Assembly (NCBI GenBank): GCA_029532415.1
Contig: JAQOTA010000025.1
Location: 241,577 to 305,576 of the forward strand
Length of the DNA stretch: 64,000 nt
Direction of reading: 5' to 3'
Origin: Marasmius tenuissimus
Taxonomy: Eukaryota; Basidiomycota; Agaricomycetes; Agaricales; Marasmiaceae
Part shown: positions 30,531 to 41,473 of the stretch, piece by piece
Numbering within the stretch: position 1 is the stretch's first letter
How the letters are laid out: every line of letters starts with the position of its first letter
Notes under the pieces: generated by a model
What the model was told of the DNA's origin: nothing
Database searches by the model: none
What the model saw: only the letters and a program-made list of their open reading frames with translations
Program-made: the position numbers and the translations under genes

Positions 30531-33500
30531 GGAAGCTGGCCACCTAAGCATATTTCTGAATGTCGGAGGGTATTGAATAGACTTTGAGACGTTTGGACCA
30601 GCAGACCATGTGGTCAGACATGTCGAGCGTTGCGCCTATAAGTTTTGTGAGATTTGGTTGAGAAGTGAGCAAGATATGAATTTTTTCCCAGCGCGAGTCC
30701 AAAATCGGCCAAAACAGGGAAGTTGGCCGGGCATGGGAAACCCGTTACACCGCCAATCGCCAGATAGAGCTGCGCCTTGTTTTGTTCACCACTGGTGCAA
30801 AAATGATCGAGAAGCTCTAAAATTGCGCACAGAGGGATTAAATATGCTAGAGATTATCATACAGCCTAATTTAGTACCTAATGTCTGTCCAATTTCGCAT
30901 CAATTAAGTACTTCCGTCTGGGTAATTCAAGAGGGTCCTCCACACAGTGACGCTTGAGATAACGGTCCATAGCCTCCAAATCATTGATATCGTCATTTAG
31001 GGTGGTCCAGGTAATGTCCCCGTCGCTCCAGATGATGTGGAATTGCAATGTTTGCCCGGCAATCCAACGGTGGCCATTAAACTTCTCAACACCAATTTCA
31101 TCACCTGCCTCCTCCTCAACCTCGTCCTCTGAGTCTTCTGCGGCATCATCAAACCCGCTCTTTTCAGCCAGATCATCGCTATAGTCCCCGCTAACATCCT
31201 GATCCATGTTGGGCTGATTTACCTCGGCATCCCGGCCAGAACCAGGGATAACTCTCTGGGGTCTAGGACGAGGGGCAGGAGTTGGGCTTGGTGGTGGAGA
31301 TGGAGCGGAATCAGAGGCTTCGGAGTGTGATTCTAGTTCGGGAAATGACTCGCCCGATGATGAGTGTGGCTCAGGACTCTCGCTAGATCGAGATACCCCT
31401 CCACGTCCTCTTCCCCTGCCACGCCTACCACCTCTCTGTCCTCTCCAAGTTCCCTGAGTACAACCACGGGCCTTCTCTGCTGCCTTTGCTGCCTTCTCTG
31501 CATCCTTCTCTGCTTTCTCTCGTGCCTTCTTCTCCTTTGTCTCTGCCTTCTTCCTCTCCCGCTTCTGCTTGGCTTTCACCTTCTCAATATCTTTCAGCAA
31601 CGTAGCGACGACACCCCTTCTCTCAACAGCCTCTGCATCAAGCCTTGTCTTTGTTGCCTTGCCAGCATCCTTCAACTCAGACAATAGTTCTGCACGGGAC
31701 AGTCTCTCCATATTCTCCTCCGAGGTAAGATGTCGTGCAAGGCCGTCTCCAGTGTCCGTATCAGCTACCTTCTTCTTCTTCTTTGGCTTGAATGCAATCT
31801 TCCGCAAGCGCTCGTTCTCGTGATCCATCATTTGCATTTGGACCCATGCGATCCCGAGCTCCATTCCTGCAGCCTGTGCAAACTCGCGGAGGCGGGCGTT
31901 CTCTTCAAGAAGAGCTTTTCTGGAAGTTGTTTTGCAAACGGGAGATGGTAAGGCGAGGCAGAATAGAGCATGCACCGTCTCGTGTGGGTACAGGTCAGTT
32001 TCTGATGTTGGTAGTATGCCAGTAGTAGATGGGGGGATAAGGGCGGGGTCGATACTGACTATATTCGAGGATGGACGACAACCGGGAGCTGTCTGAGGAG
32101 GTGCATTTGACGGTCCAGGGGTTGGGGCACGAGAGGGAGGCATCAAGGAAGCAGGGGTTGGGGCTATAGATGGAGCACGAGAAGTGTTTGTAGATGGGGG
32201 GAGGGAAACTGAGTCACAAATAGGAAGAGGGAAAATGAGGGACGAGTTCCGGGTAGGTAGAGGTTGTGCAGACTGGGTGGTGAAGGACTTTGAAGGCTCA
32301 AATTTGGTTTTTGGGATAGCTGCACGATCCAAGGGATGGATACCAGTGCTTTTGAAGGACGACACAATAACAGACTTAGTCAGTGCCTTTTCACGTGCTT
32401 TGGAGTACTCGGCGAGAAAGGTATATTTTGTGATCTCGTCAAGGAGTGTCCTGGCCTGCAGGACAGATCGGGTTGTGTCAATGATAGAATAGAACATAAT
32501 ATGACAAGTGGCATGGTTACCTTACCTTGGTGACTCGTCCCTTCCATTCTCGACTAAGATGATTGAAGACCCCGACATCGCAAGGTTGGAGTGCATGGGT
32601 TGTGTGAGGAGGAAGGCAATAGACAATGATTCGATGCTTTTGTGCATAGTTGCAGAATCGAAACGTGCAATGAGAGTTGTGGCCATCGAGGATAAGGAGA
32701 CGGTATTCTGTAGGGTCGTCAAGCCCACTGACAGTTGTTGGACCGAAGTCCTTCTCCATCCACAAGGCTCCAAGCTCCTGATCCGTCCACCCTTTTTCTG
32801 ACATTCCGATACTGATCAAGGAATAGATGAATAAGTAGACAGCAACGGGTAAAATGGAGACCACTTGCCTTGCGTTACATGTATTGCCTTGGCCCCAGCG
32901 AAGATCACGTCGCTTTCCTTCGAATATTACCATTGGTCGAAGGGCTGAGCCATCCGCGCAGACACACTCAATAATTGTGATGAGCTCCTTACTGCCACCC
33001 TCTATTGAGTAGACATCCCGTTGATCACGGTCAACGAGAACCGCCTGCTTCTTCCCACTCCCTAATTGCACACCTTTCTCATCCATGTTGTAAATGTTTG
33101 TATACTTGATGTCGTATTTCTTGATGATCTCACCAAGGAGATTGAAGTGATGGTTGACGACTGTCTCATTCAAAGCCATTGTGCGACACTTCTCGAGACC
33201 TGTGGTAAACTTGAGCTTCAAATTAGGATGACGTGCCCGGAAACGCTCAGTCCAAGATACACCTGGGTTCAAATAGATTCTCAATAAACAAACATTGGAG
33301 GAATAGAACAACTAACCGATGGTGCTCTGAGAAATCATCGAGGCATAGTCCCGAACCAGACCAGATGTCAATGGGACCCCTCTACGACCAAGAACCTTGA
33401 TCCACTCGACAAGCAGCCCCTCTTCAGCGGGCGAAAGGGCCATCTGGTGCTCGTGCGATTCAGCGCGGGTTTTGACCCCCTTGACCCGGTTCTGAAGGGT

Positions 33501-34666
33501 TGAACGGACAACCCGGTAATGAATGGCAGCCTTGTTGCTTGACATTTTCTTTGACTTGATGTCCACAACAGCACGGCGCATCCGTTCTTCCTCATCCATG
33601 TCAGCAATGCTGGCATCGTCGGCCCTACTTGGACCAGCAGCATGAGCTAAGACCTGAGCCTGCAGTGTGGGGTTGAACCGAAAATTTGGGTTGTTGAATG
33701 TATCAACAGGGTCAAATGGAGTTTCAGGGTTCGCAGATGGTGCAGGGGGGTTGTTGGGTCGTCTGCTCATAGGGAATAATGGAGTGATTCCACACTAGGA
33801 ACCCGGAAGTATGCAGAAAGATATTTGTGGTCCAGTCAAATTGTGAAGAGCAGGGGCACTCAGAATCATGAATAAACAAAGGATGAGGGGTTTAAATGAA
33901 GTTTTTCATTGCTACGATATGGGAATAGCACGATACAAGGGTGTGGTGGTTTGGGGAAACCGGCACTGCATAGTGTGAATAACAAGCCCCGAATTAGGTC
34001 TGCCAAGGCGAGAGCATGCTGATTAGCAATGAAATGGTGAGAGAGACCACACGAGACATACCTGAAACCATCCCACCAAGACCTTCTCTCTCCTTCCGAG
34101 AAAACACATCTAACTCCCAAAGTGCCGAAAATAGCTCAATTTAGGGTAACACGTATCCTACAGCCTGTAAAAAAAATCGCAAAATTAGTCCGACAGCGTG
34201 GAATAGAACCTTTTGACCCACCCATGAGCTGTGCCAAGCAGGAAGGCGACAGCTGCTTCCGTTCACAAGTTATCGACCCATACATTTCCGCCCTTTAGTC
34301 GAGATATTTTTGGTAGAGTCTTGACGAAAGCTGCGATAGCGAGTGAAAATGAGATGTTTTTGCCCCAATCAGAGCACTCTGAGACTCACAGGATGCCAGT
34401 CGACAAGTTGATCACCTTATGATAGGTGGGGAGGTGGGTGTTGAGAAGCAAACTGTCGGATTTCCCACACCGACGGTCGCGGAAATTAAGAAATCACGTG
34501 ATTTGCCGAAATGAATTGATTCAAACACCCAGAACTTCCGCAATACTGGTCGAATGGACTCCAAAATTTGCATACATGCCAGTCAAGGTCTATTCGTTGC
34601 CTCGGAACCATAATTGGCCGAGTATCTACCGCTACAGCCTACAAAAGTGCGAAGTGGCCAGCTTCC
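30531..34666 (-). mobile_element. pogo/Fot1-type (Tc1-mariner superfamily) DNA transposon
   Basis: Encloses an intact transposase gene. Candidate inverted ends: GGAAGCTGGCCAC at 30531-30543 and its reverse complement at 34654-34666. Similarity beyond this 13-bp core is weak, and no clear TA duplication could be placed, so the outer limits are provisional (a few tens of bases either way). Confidence 0.65.
30878..33770 (-). CDS. pogo-like DDE transposase with C-terminal chromo-like domain, 903 aa
   Basis: Exons 33317-33770, 32869-33262, 32526-32811 and 30878-32455 join in frame (2712 nt). Intron 2 uses a GC-AG pair (GCAAGT donor at 32863-32868). Domains: psq/HTH near residues 75-100 (SSNKAAIHYRVVRSTLQNRV), CENP-B-type HTH (EGLLVEWIKVLGRRG ... 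WTERFRARHP), DDE_1 catalytic core with D (YNMDEKGVQLG), D (LILDGHNSH) and D (LQPCDVGVF), the last two separated by 35 residues. A long basic/coiled Lys-Arg-Ala region and a Ser/Pro-rich acidic linker follow. The tail (HRWIAGQTLQFHIIWSDGD ... LEAMDRYLKRH) resembles a chromodomain. No stop or frameshift, so it could be active. It cuts and pastes the element. Confidence 0.88.
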
Positions 34667-35678
34667 TAGGGCCGGCCAACTAGGTGAAGGCCTATAGTAA
34701 TGTTAAATTTGCAAATTATAGTCACGTCAGATCTCCATGTCACTTTGAATTTGGGAAATTATGAACATTGAATATCGTGAAATAGAGAAATGGGAAAGCA
34801 TGCGACAGGGGAAATGCATACCAGGGCAGTGGTCGCCTGGTAAGCTAGATGAACACGAAGGGGTTTCAATTGGGCTCTAGCGGGGTCGAGCTCAAAACAC
34901 CGCGGTTGAGGTTACGTGTGATTACGGCTTTGAGTTTTGCAGCAATCTACGATGGTCGAGATAGTCATGGTGGTTTGGGTTACAGGTCAGCGTGAAGTAA
35001 GGCCGGTTGAGAAACTAGCGCTCACCCCCTTGTCGTTCGTTCTCTCCTTCCTTGAGTTCTTTGCAAATCTTTAGTTGTTGTTCTCTGATTGCCCAGGGGT
35101 AGCTATCGGCCAAGTGTTACCAGCGGCTTACAGTCAAGAGCGCGCGAGAGAGATGACCGGTGTTTCAAGAACGTACATATTGGGACTATCGGTCGATATC
35201 GTGGCGACAAGGACTCTTCGCCCACAGATTGATCGTAATTTATGGGTCGTAGTCGTCTACCTCTTTTGTGAAGGGCGCTATGCGGTTTTCTGCTTTTAAA
35301 CGAGAGCTGGGGTGGGATGGATTTAATCAACGGGCGGCACCAAACGTTTCAGGCCTTCAACATTCAGCTTGAGGTACCGTAGCCTTGGTGTGCGAGCTGT
35401 CCTTCCTCGCTGTTGGTATTAGTAGTCCGCAGCGGCGTTTGTGGATCGTCGTCATCGTGAACTTTTCGCTAGCACCGCCAACCGGTACTGGAGTACTGAC
35501 CAGTTATTTGGGGCGTTGTTTCGTCCGTACTCTTCTTGAGCGCAAGTCGCAAGTGGTCGGATTTCAAATTTTTCGGAACTTTTGTAGCGTGCTCTTGAAA
35601 GTAAACATGTTAAAGGGATGGAAAAGGAAGGAAGATGTGCTGAGACAAGCGCAAGTTATTTTGATGAGATGGAGATCT
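34667..35678. other. Intergenic, no supported gene
   Basis: Short ORFs on both strands without recognisable motifs, between the pogo element and the Gypsy LTR. Confidence 0.4.
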
Positions 35679-35883
35679 TGAAAGGGTTCCTTCACTCGGT
35701 CCTTCGGACCTCAATAACCAGACAGTCGTTTAATTGGCTACAGAGAGCGCTACGAGAGGGTTACACGAGGTGGTGAAGGTAAGAGTAAAAGAAGTTAATA
35801 TTAGGTAAGTCGTAGCGAGTCCTTTTATACGTAGAGAAGTCCGTGTATTTGAAATATACCGGATATGGGACGTGGCCCTTACA
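35679..35883 (-). repeat. 3' LTR of the Gypsy element
   Basis: Identical over 205 bp to 45217-45421; preceded in element direction by the purine tract GTGGGGGAATA (near 35884-35895). Confidence 0.95.
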
Positions 35884-35905
35884 TATTCCCCCACTAGATT
35901 GGCCT

Positions 35906-37093
35906 CTAGTCCAATCTCTCATCCATAAGCTCATCTTTCTCGGCGGCATCGACGTTGGAGGCATCCACCTTATCCATGTTCTCATCTTGGTCAGTAACAA
36001 GCTGAGGACTAGCGTCCGTAGCTCCCGAAGTCGATGGCGGCGTCACATCCGTAGACGCCTCGACAGTGGCTGAGGATCCCGAACTCTGAGTATCGGGACC
36101 AGAGATTGAGATGGTGGTGACGGTACTGGGTTCGTCAGAGCCGCCATTAGCGGAAGGGAGAGACTGGGAGGACGGTGAAGTATTCCCAGAGTTGGAGATA
36201 TGAAGTTGTTCGACAGGTACGGACACCGTCTGTGGAGGAGAAGTCGGGATCCGGATAGTGGGGACCTTCATATCGGGATCGGCGCCAGGTTGCTTCTTCC
36301 AGTGACCAATAAGGAATTGCCGGCAGCGATACTCCAGTACTTCGGCTCGATCAATGTGATCTGGGACGCTGTAGATGCGTTCAGAGCGAAGGGAGTGAAT
36401 GGAATAGAAGAGTGAGCGGATACGACCAAACTTATAAAGTTGGGCAAAAGAGTTCCGCTGTTCAGGGGTGTGGAATGGCGATGACTGCATGTCTAGACAG
36501 AATTGCGCACCGTAATGAAACATACGGTCGACCATTGCAATAGTAACCCCACAGTCAGCAAAGTGCTGTACTACTCCGGCGAGTGTGGTAGTGAGTGGAG
36601 CGGGACAACGTTTGATAGTACCCGCTGGATTGACTTCGAGACCCAGAACCTGTAGTTGTTGGTGATAGAGCCCAGGCCAAGTTACGAGGCGAATAGACTC
36701 TCTTCGGAAGGTCTCTCGGTGCTCCTTGGGGGCCATCTTGTGTAAAACACGATGGGCCATAATGGAATCGAGCGAAATGTAGCCCGAGTTGGTCAGGATG
36801 ATACCCATGTGACCACGGCTTTCATAGTGAAGCCATACGAATAGAGCATACTGGTCATCGGTAGAACGACTTCCCGGGGTACGCACAGATGGAACCTTCG
36901 ATGAGTTGCCATCAGACCAGTTGGCGATAGAATCTGAGGGCTGCACCGTAGAGTCGACAAAGTGAAAGCGTGTGAAAGTAGACCACTCGGGGTGAGGGTT
37001 AGCGGAGATCAGGGGCTCGAACGATGCAGCAAGTTCGAGAGAATCCGTGCGAAGGGTGGTTTTCAGGGTGGTTAATACCTGAGCAAGTCCCAT
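35906..37093 (-). CDS. Gypsy ORF3, C-terminal part, 395 aa, unknown function
   Basis: In the same frame as the preceding 302-aa part, separated by one TGA and four sense codons. Its first 260 residues look globular (DDQYALFVWLHYESRGHMGI, DRMFHYGAQFCLDMQSSPFH, FGRIRSLFYSIHSLRSERIY) and the remainder is a Ser/Thr/Asp-rich acidic tail. I recognise no family. Either read-through makes one roughly 700-aa protein, or the second ATG (37093) is used separately. Confidence 0.7.
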   Translation of the reverse strand: MGLAQVLTTLKTTLRTDSLELAASFEPLISANPHPEWSTFTRFHFVDSTVQPSDSIANWSDGNSSKVPSVRTPGSRSTDDQYALFVWLHYESRGHMGIILTNSGYISLDSIMAHRVLHKMAPKEHRETFRRESIRLVTWPGLYHQQLQVLGLEVNPAGTIKRCPAPLTTTLAGVVQHFADCGVTIAMVDRMFHYGAQFCLDMQSSPFHTPEQRNSFAQLYKFGRIRSLFYSIHSLRSERIYSVPDHIDRAEVLEYRCRQFLIGHWKKQPGADPDMKVPTIRIPTSPPQTVSVPVEQLHISNSGNTSPSSQSLPSANGGSDEPSTVTTISISGPDTQSSGSSATVEASTDVTPPSTSGATDASPQLVTDQDENMDKVDASNVDAAEKDELMDERLD

Positions 37094-37105
37094 GGAGTCA
37101 CGAAG

Positions 37106-38014
37106 TCAAAGGAGGTAGTGCAACTTGCCAGTAGTGTGAGCCTGCGAAATGAGGCGTTCGGCAAGGTGTGGAGTAGCTGGTGGTAGCTGATTTCCACGAG
37201 AAGATCCCATGAAAGGTAGGACGTCAGGTAAACGCTGGTTACGAGCGCATTCCTGAATATACGGGGATGCGGTGATAAATCCCGTCGGGTTCCACTCGAA
37301 GTCTGGAGATTCTTCAAGGCCAGGTCGGAACCGAGAGTGCTGGTATAGAGCCAGAGCGGTGGCATGATTGGGATACGGTTCTGATCCCAGGGTAGAGTAT
37401 GATGGAGGAGATGGTAAAGGGGAAGCAGTACGGGTATTAGATGCCCGAGGAGGAGGTGGTCTGCGATGAGATGAAGTAGGGTCCTGTTCAGACTTCCTCT
37501 TGGTACCAGAGAGAGGACGTGACGCTTGTGTAGCATCATCAGCACGATTCTGAGCATCACGGGCGAGGTTATCGCGTTCCTCGGTTACGGCAGCGAGCTT
37601 CTTTTCGAGTTCGACACGCTTGGCCACTTCGGGAGCTGTGAAATGATCCACAAGCTTGTTGTAAGCGGCAGTGAAGGACGTATCTTCCTCAGAGTCAGCT
37701 TGTACGGCGTGCTCAAGGACGTTGAAGCACGGGGATCCGTCAGCATGCTTGTGAGAGATGACAGCTAGCTTCAGATTTGCAAGCCAAGTTCCACCTGATG
37801 ATGGGGCGATGGGTTGCTGCATGAAGTTGATAGGGTTTCCGAATGAGTTTCCTCCGGGATTCTCCCCCCCTAAAAGACGCACTTCATTAGTTGAATGCGA
37901 CGAGTTATTAAGCTCATTCGTACCACAAGACAGAATGGGAAATGGGTATTTTTCGAAGGCATTCCCGTTGTTGTGGTTGTCACCGAGACCGATTTCGGAA
38001 GGGTTGAGAGACAT
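37106..38014 (-). CDS. Gypsy ORF3, N-terminal part, 302 aa, unknown function
   Basis: Same strand as pol, starting at ATG 38014, about 130 nt after the pol stop. Low-complexity Asn-rich start, then a coiled-coil segment (AKRVELEKKLAAVTEERDNL), a basic nuclear-signal-like SGTKRKSEQ and a Pro/Ser-rich region with DFEWNPTGFITASPYIQEC. It ends with TGA (37106-37108), followed in the same frame by CTT CGT GAC TCC ATG and 395 more codons. Position corresponds to an env gene, but no signal peptide or membrane segment is visible. Confidence 0.75.
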   Translation of the reverse strand: MSLNPSEIGLGDNHNNGNAFEKYPFPILSCGTNELNNSSHSTNEVRLLGGENPGGNSFGNPINFMQQPIAPSSGGTWLANLKLAVISHKHADGSPCFNVLEHAVQADSEEDTSFTAAYNKLVDHFTAPEVAKRVELEKKLAAVTEERDNLARDAQNRADDATQASRPLSGTKRKSEQDPTSSHRRPPPPRASNTRTASPLPSPPSYSTLGSEPYPNHATALALYQHSRFRPGLEESPDFEWNPTGFITASPYIQECARNQRLPDVLPFMGSSRGNQLPPATPHLAERLISQAHTTGKLHYLL

Positions 38015-38149
38015 GATGGACGATAAGATGGCTACGAAGTGAGCAGAGGCTATCGATGTGTGATTCTGGGAAGGTTTTGGATATGTTTCCCAACTGTGTT
38101 CGATGTTTTTAACTGTTTCTGTATTTCCAAATTTATGGAGAGGTAGGGG

Positions 38150-41100
38150 TCAATTTGAACCGTTGCTAGGGTTTCGGGGCAAGTCTTGCCACCTGGATAC
38201 CCCCATTAATGTGAAATACTCGTCCAGTGCTTTCAGCTTCTGGACTGTAGAGTACGGCTCGAGTGTGACATCACCCAAAGTCCAATGAACTTCGAATAGA
38301 ACTCGTTTCCCTTTCCAGGTATGTGAAGTTATCTCGTCCACAAACTCCTCAGACTCTTGGGGAGCTCCGAAATCATAAGGTTCGGGTTGAGAACGATTTG
38401 GAAATAAGATTTCGTCGCTGGGTTCGAACGGTTTTAGGAGGCTGACATGAAATATGTCATGGATTCGCTTCCGGGTTAAATCTTCCGGAAGGTCCAGCCG
38501 GTAAGTGGAGGTTTTGGGGAAAGCCTCAAGCACGGAGTATGGTCCGACATATTTGGGAAGAAGCTTAGAAGCCCTTCCTTTAGGCAGCGAAAGGTTCTGA
38601 GTTGAAAGGTAAACCTTGGAGCCTTTCTTAATTTTAGGCTCGGACCTCCGGCGCTTATTAGCGTGGTAAGTTTGAAATACACGCGCAGAGATTAAGGCGT
38701 CGTGTGCATCAAATAAGTTCTGCATGGCTTGAATGCCATATGCACGTACACCAGCCGGGACATTATTCTGTGTCCTCACGTCAAATAGCATAGACGGAAC
38801 ATAGCCGTAATTGAGTTCAAACGGCGCAAAGCCTGAGGAGGCATTGACACTGGAGTTGATAGCGAACTCCACTAAGGGTACTTTTCCAAGCCAGTCGTGT
38901 TGATCTGCACGTATAGCGGTACGGAAAATTTGAGATACAGATCGATTGGCCCGCTCGGTAGCGCCATCGGTTTGGGGGTGAAATGATGTTGACATGAGAA
39001 GTTGAGCTCCCAACATCCGGTGGAGTTCACGCCACCAAATTGATGTGAACTTTGAGTCGCGGTCCGAGACTATTGATCTGGGTAGACCATGAAGACGTAC
39101 TATCTCTTGTAGGTAGCGCAGAGATAGGTCGGTAGCGGTGTTTGTAGTGTGACACGGAATCAGATGCACCATGCTTGTTAGACGGCAGATTACTACCCAT
39201 AGGTAGTTGAAACCCTTTACTTCGGGAAATGGACCCAGAAAGTCCATACCGATTGATTCCCAAGGGCGCGAAGGGATAGGTAGAGGGTGCAGATTACCCA
39301 TAGGGCGAGCATTGATAGACTTTGAGCGATTACAGAGCTCACAAGTTGAACAGAATTTGTTGGTCATGCCATAAATTCCGGACCACCAATACCATCTACG
39401 GATGTAATCGGCAGTTCGTTGTGGTCCGAAATGTCCAACAATTTGATGTGCTGAGTCGAGTATCAAGGTTCGTAGAGATCTGTGACCTTTTGGTGCTGCA
39501 GGGATACACAGAACAGGTTCCCCGGCGAGGTTTTTAGTCCATAATAGTCCATTTTCCTCGTAGAATCGTGGATATTCGTCAATTTTGGCGGCAACCTTGC
39601 TTAATAGCGGGTCTGTCTGATACAGCGCCTTGAGTTCGGGGATAAACTCATTGTCCGATGTGAATTCAGCTCGAAGGTCACGTCCCCTAGCCCGAGACTC
39701 AATAACAGTTGGGTTCTCCATTGGGAGTTCATCAACATCCACGGTCTCAGGTTCACGGGCGTCCTGTAAGGCTTGAGCCTCAATATCTCGGGGCTCAACA
39801 GTGTCTCTAGCTTCATGTATAGCTTTGAACTGTTCAAGAAGTTCCTTAACTTCATCCATTCGACCCAGAGGTAAGTCTTCTCCGAGTTTATCAATGCGTA
39901 CATCTGCATTGACGAAGTCATTTGGTGGGTGCTTGTCTTCGGGAGTATCAGACTCAAAATAACGCGAGAGTACGTCAGCGACTCGATTGCTTGTCCCTTT
40001 GATGTATGTAATATCAAAGTCAAATCGGGACAAGTATTCCATCCAACGCATCTGGCGGCTGGACAGACGTTTCTGAGTTTTAAAGAACTCAAGGGATTTG
40101 TGGTCAGTTACCACATGGATTCGGTATCCAATTAACTTATCTTCCCATTTGAGTAGGGCTTCAAGGATAGCGAGTGTTTCGGTCTCGAAAACTCGATAAT
40201 TGCGCTGGGCGTCACTGAACTTTTTTGACATAAATCCAGCGGGGCGACAGGTCTGCCATGTCGGTCCTTGGCCGTACATGGCGCCTATTCCCGATACGGA
40301 GGCGTCACATATAACCCAAATTGGTTCCGAACTGGACGGGTCAATGGGCTTGAGTATAGGTACACGACAGCATAAATCCTTGATATGCTGAAAACAGATA
40401 TCGTGCAATGGGCGCCAAGAGAAGGGCTGGTGATTGCGGGACATCTCTGATAGCGGGGTTGTGTATGCCGAGACGTCCGGGAGGAAATGAGATAGGTAGT
40501 TCACCAGTCCGAGGAATTTCTGTATATCATTATAATTCCTCGGTGTACGCCAGTTCCGAATTCGTTCTAGTTTATCGGTATCGGCATGCAGACCATTGTC
40601 GTCGATGACATGGCCTAAGCAGTCCATGGACTCGGCATAGAGTTCACATTTGGACGATTTGAGGTAAAGTGCTTGTTTCCTCAGTGTTTCAAATACGATT
40701 CTGAGGTGTTCTTCATGACCCTCGATAGTATCGCTGAAGACAAAAATGTCATCCAGGTAAACATGCATAAATTTTGCAATGTATTCACGGAAAGTATGAT
40801 TCATGAGGCGCTGAAATGTAGAGGGAGCATTGGTATCTCCCTGCTGCATTACGTGGCTGACGAATGTCCCGAGAACTGTGGAGAAGGCAGTCTTGGGAAC
40901 GTCATTCGGCATTATCCGAACTTGCTCGTAGGCGTCGGACAAGTCAATTTTAGACCTATACCTTGCCGCAGCGACCTGGGTGCGTATCTGATCCTGATCT
41001 GGCATCGGGGTAACATCTTTGACAGTGTTATTGTTTCGTTCCCGACAATCAACAGTGGTACGGATACCTTTTCCGTCCTTTTTTGGTATGCATAACATAG

Positions 41101-41473
41101 GTGCTGCTTGGGACACCGTCTTTGGTTCCCACCATTGCGCTCGTACGTATCTCTCTATCTTTTCGGACAGCAGATTTCGTAACGAGTCGGGGCATCGTGG
41201 CATGTAGTAGCGATACCTCTTCTCATCGTCTATGAGCGGGATAGTATGGTTGATTTCCCGCAGTGGCGGCAATTTTTCAGGTACGCCATTCATTATGTCG
41301 GCATAATTTTCAATCCATTTAGCTCGGAGTTCTGGAATATCAGCATCCGTATACTTCTGAGAGCTGGACTCAGGATCTGATACGGCTCGTTGGGCTCTAA
41401 CAAACTCATTCAGTAGAGTTTGTACAGGAGTGGTATCCCGCGAGGTGGTAGCAATTTCAATCATATTCAACAA
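38150..41473 (-). CDS. Gypsy pol: reverse transcriptase, RNase H, integrase, chromo-like tail
   Basis: In the same frame as gag-PR; open from just after the TGA at 41633, first ATG 41473. RT: APMLCIPKKDGKGIRTTVDC, KIDLSDAYEQVRI, catalytic YLDDIFVFS. RNase H: CDASVSGIGAMY, ETETLAILEAL, VVTDHKSLEFF. Integrase: HHCC zinc finger (VGHFGPQRT ... CSTCELC), then D (GMDFLGPFP), D (SDRDSKF) and E (GATERANRSV). GPY/F-like KYVGPYSVLEAFPK is followed by IHDIFHVSLLKPF and a C-terminal chromo-like segment (VLFEVHWTLGDVTLEPYS ... LKALDEYF). Stop at 38150. No frame break over 1107 codons. Confidence 0.95.
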   Translation of the reverse strand: MLNMIEIATTSRDTTPVQTLLNEFVRAQRAVSDPESSSQKYTDADIPELRAKWIENYADIMNGVPEKLPPLREINHTIPLIDDEKRYRYYMPRCPDSLRNLLSEKIERYVRAQWWEPKTVSQAAPMLCIPKKDGKGIRTTVDCRERNNNTVKDVTPMPDQDQIRTQVAAARYRSKIDLSDAYEQVRIMPNDVPKTAFSTVLGTFVSHVMQQGDTNAPSTFQRLMNHTFREYIAKFMHVYLDDIFVFSDTIEGHEEHLRIVFETLRKQALYLKSSKCELYAESMDCLGHVIDDNGLHADTDKLERIRNWRTPRNYNDIQKFLGLVNYLSHFLPDVSAYTTPLSEMSRNHQPFSWRPLHDICFQHIKDLCCRVPILKPIDPSSSEPIWVICDASVSGIGAMYGQGPTWQTCRPAGFMSKKFSDAQRNYRVFETETLAILEALLKWEDKLIGYRIHVVTDHKSLEFFKTQKRLSSRQMRWMEYLSRFDFDITYIKGTSNRVADVLSRYFESDTPEDKHPPNDFVNADVRIDKLGEDLPLGRMDEVKELLEQFKAIHEARDTVEPRDIEAQALQDAREPETVDVDELPMENPTVIESRARGRDLRAEFTSDNEFIPELKALYQTDPLLSKVAAKIDEYPRFYEENGLLWTKNLAGEPVLCIPAAPKGHRSLRTLILDSAHQIVGHFGPQRTADYIRRWYWWSGIYGMTNKFCSTCELCNRSKSINARPMGNLHPLPIPSRPWESIGMDFLGPFPEVKGFNYLWVVICRLTSMVHLIPCHTTNTATDLSLRYLQEIVRLHGLPRSIVSDRDSKFTSIWWRELHRMLGAQLLMSTSFHPQTDGATERANRSVSQIFRTAIRADQHDWLGKVPLVEFAINSSVNASSGFAPFELNYGYVPSMLFDVRTQNNVPAGVRAYGIQAMQNLFDAHDALISARVFQTYHANKRRRSEPKIKKGSKVYLSTQNLSLPKGRASKLLPKYVGPYSVLEAFPKTSTYRLDLPEDLTRKRIHDIFHVSLLKPFEPSDEILFPNRSQPEPYDFGAPQESEEFVDEITSHTWKGKRVLFEVHWTLGDVTLEPYSTVQKLKALDEYFTLMGVSRWQDLPRNPSNGSN

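Noticed and set aside
35906..38014. Gypsy ORF3 as an envelope gene
   Set aside because: No signal peptide, transmembrane helix or cleavage site; position alone is not enough.
39601..40092. 163-codon minus-strand ORF inside Gypsy pol in another frame
   Set aside because: Overlaps the proven pol frame (RNase H to integrase linker) and has shadow-like composition.
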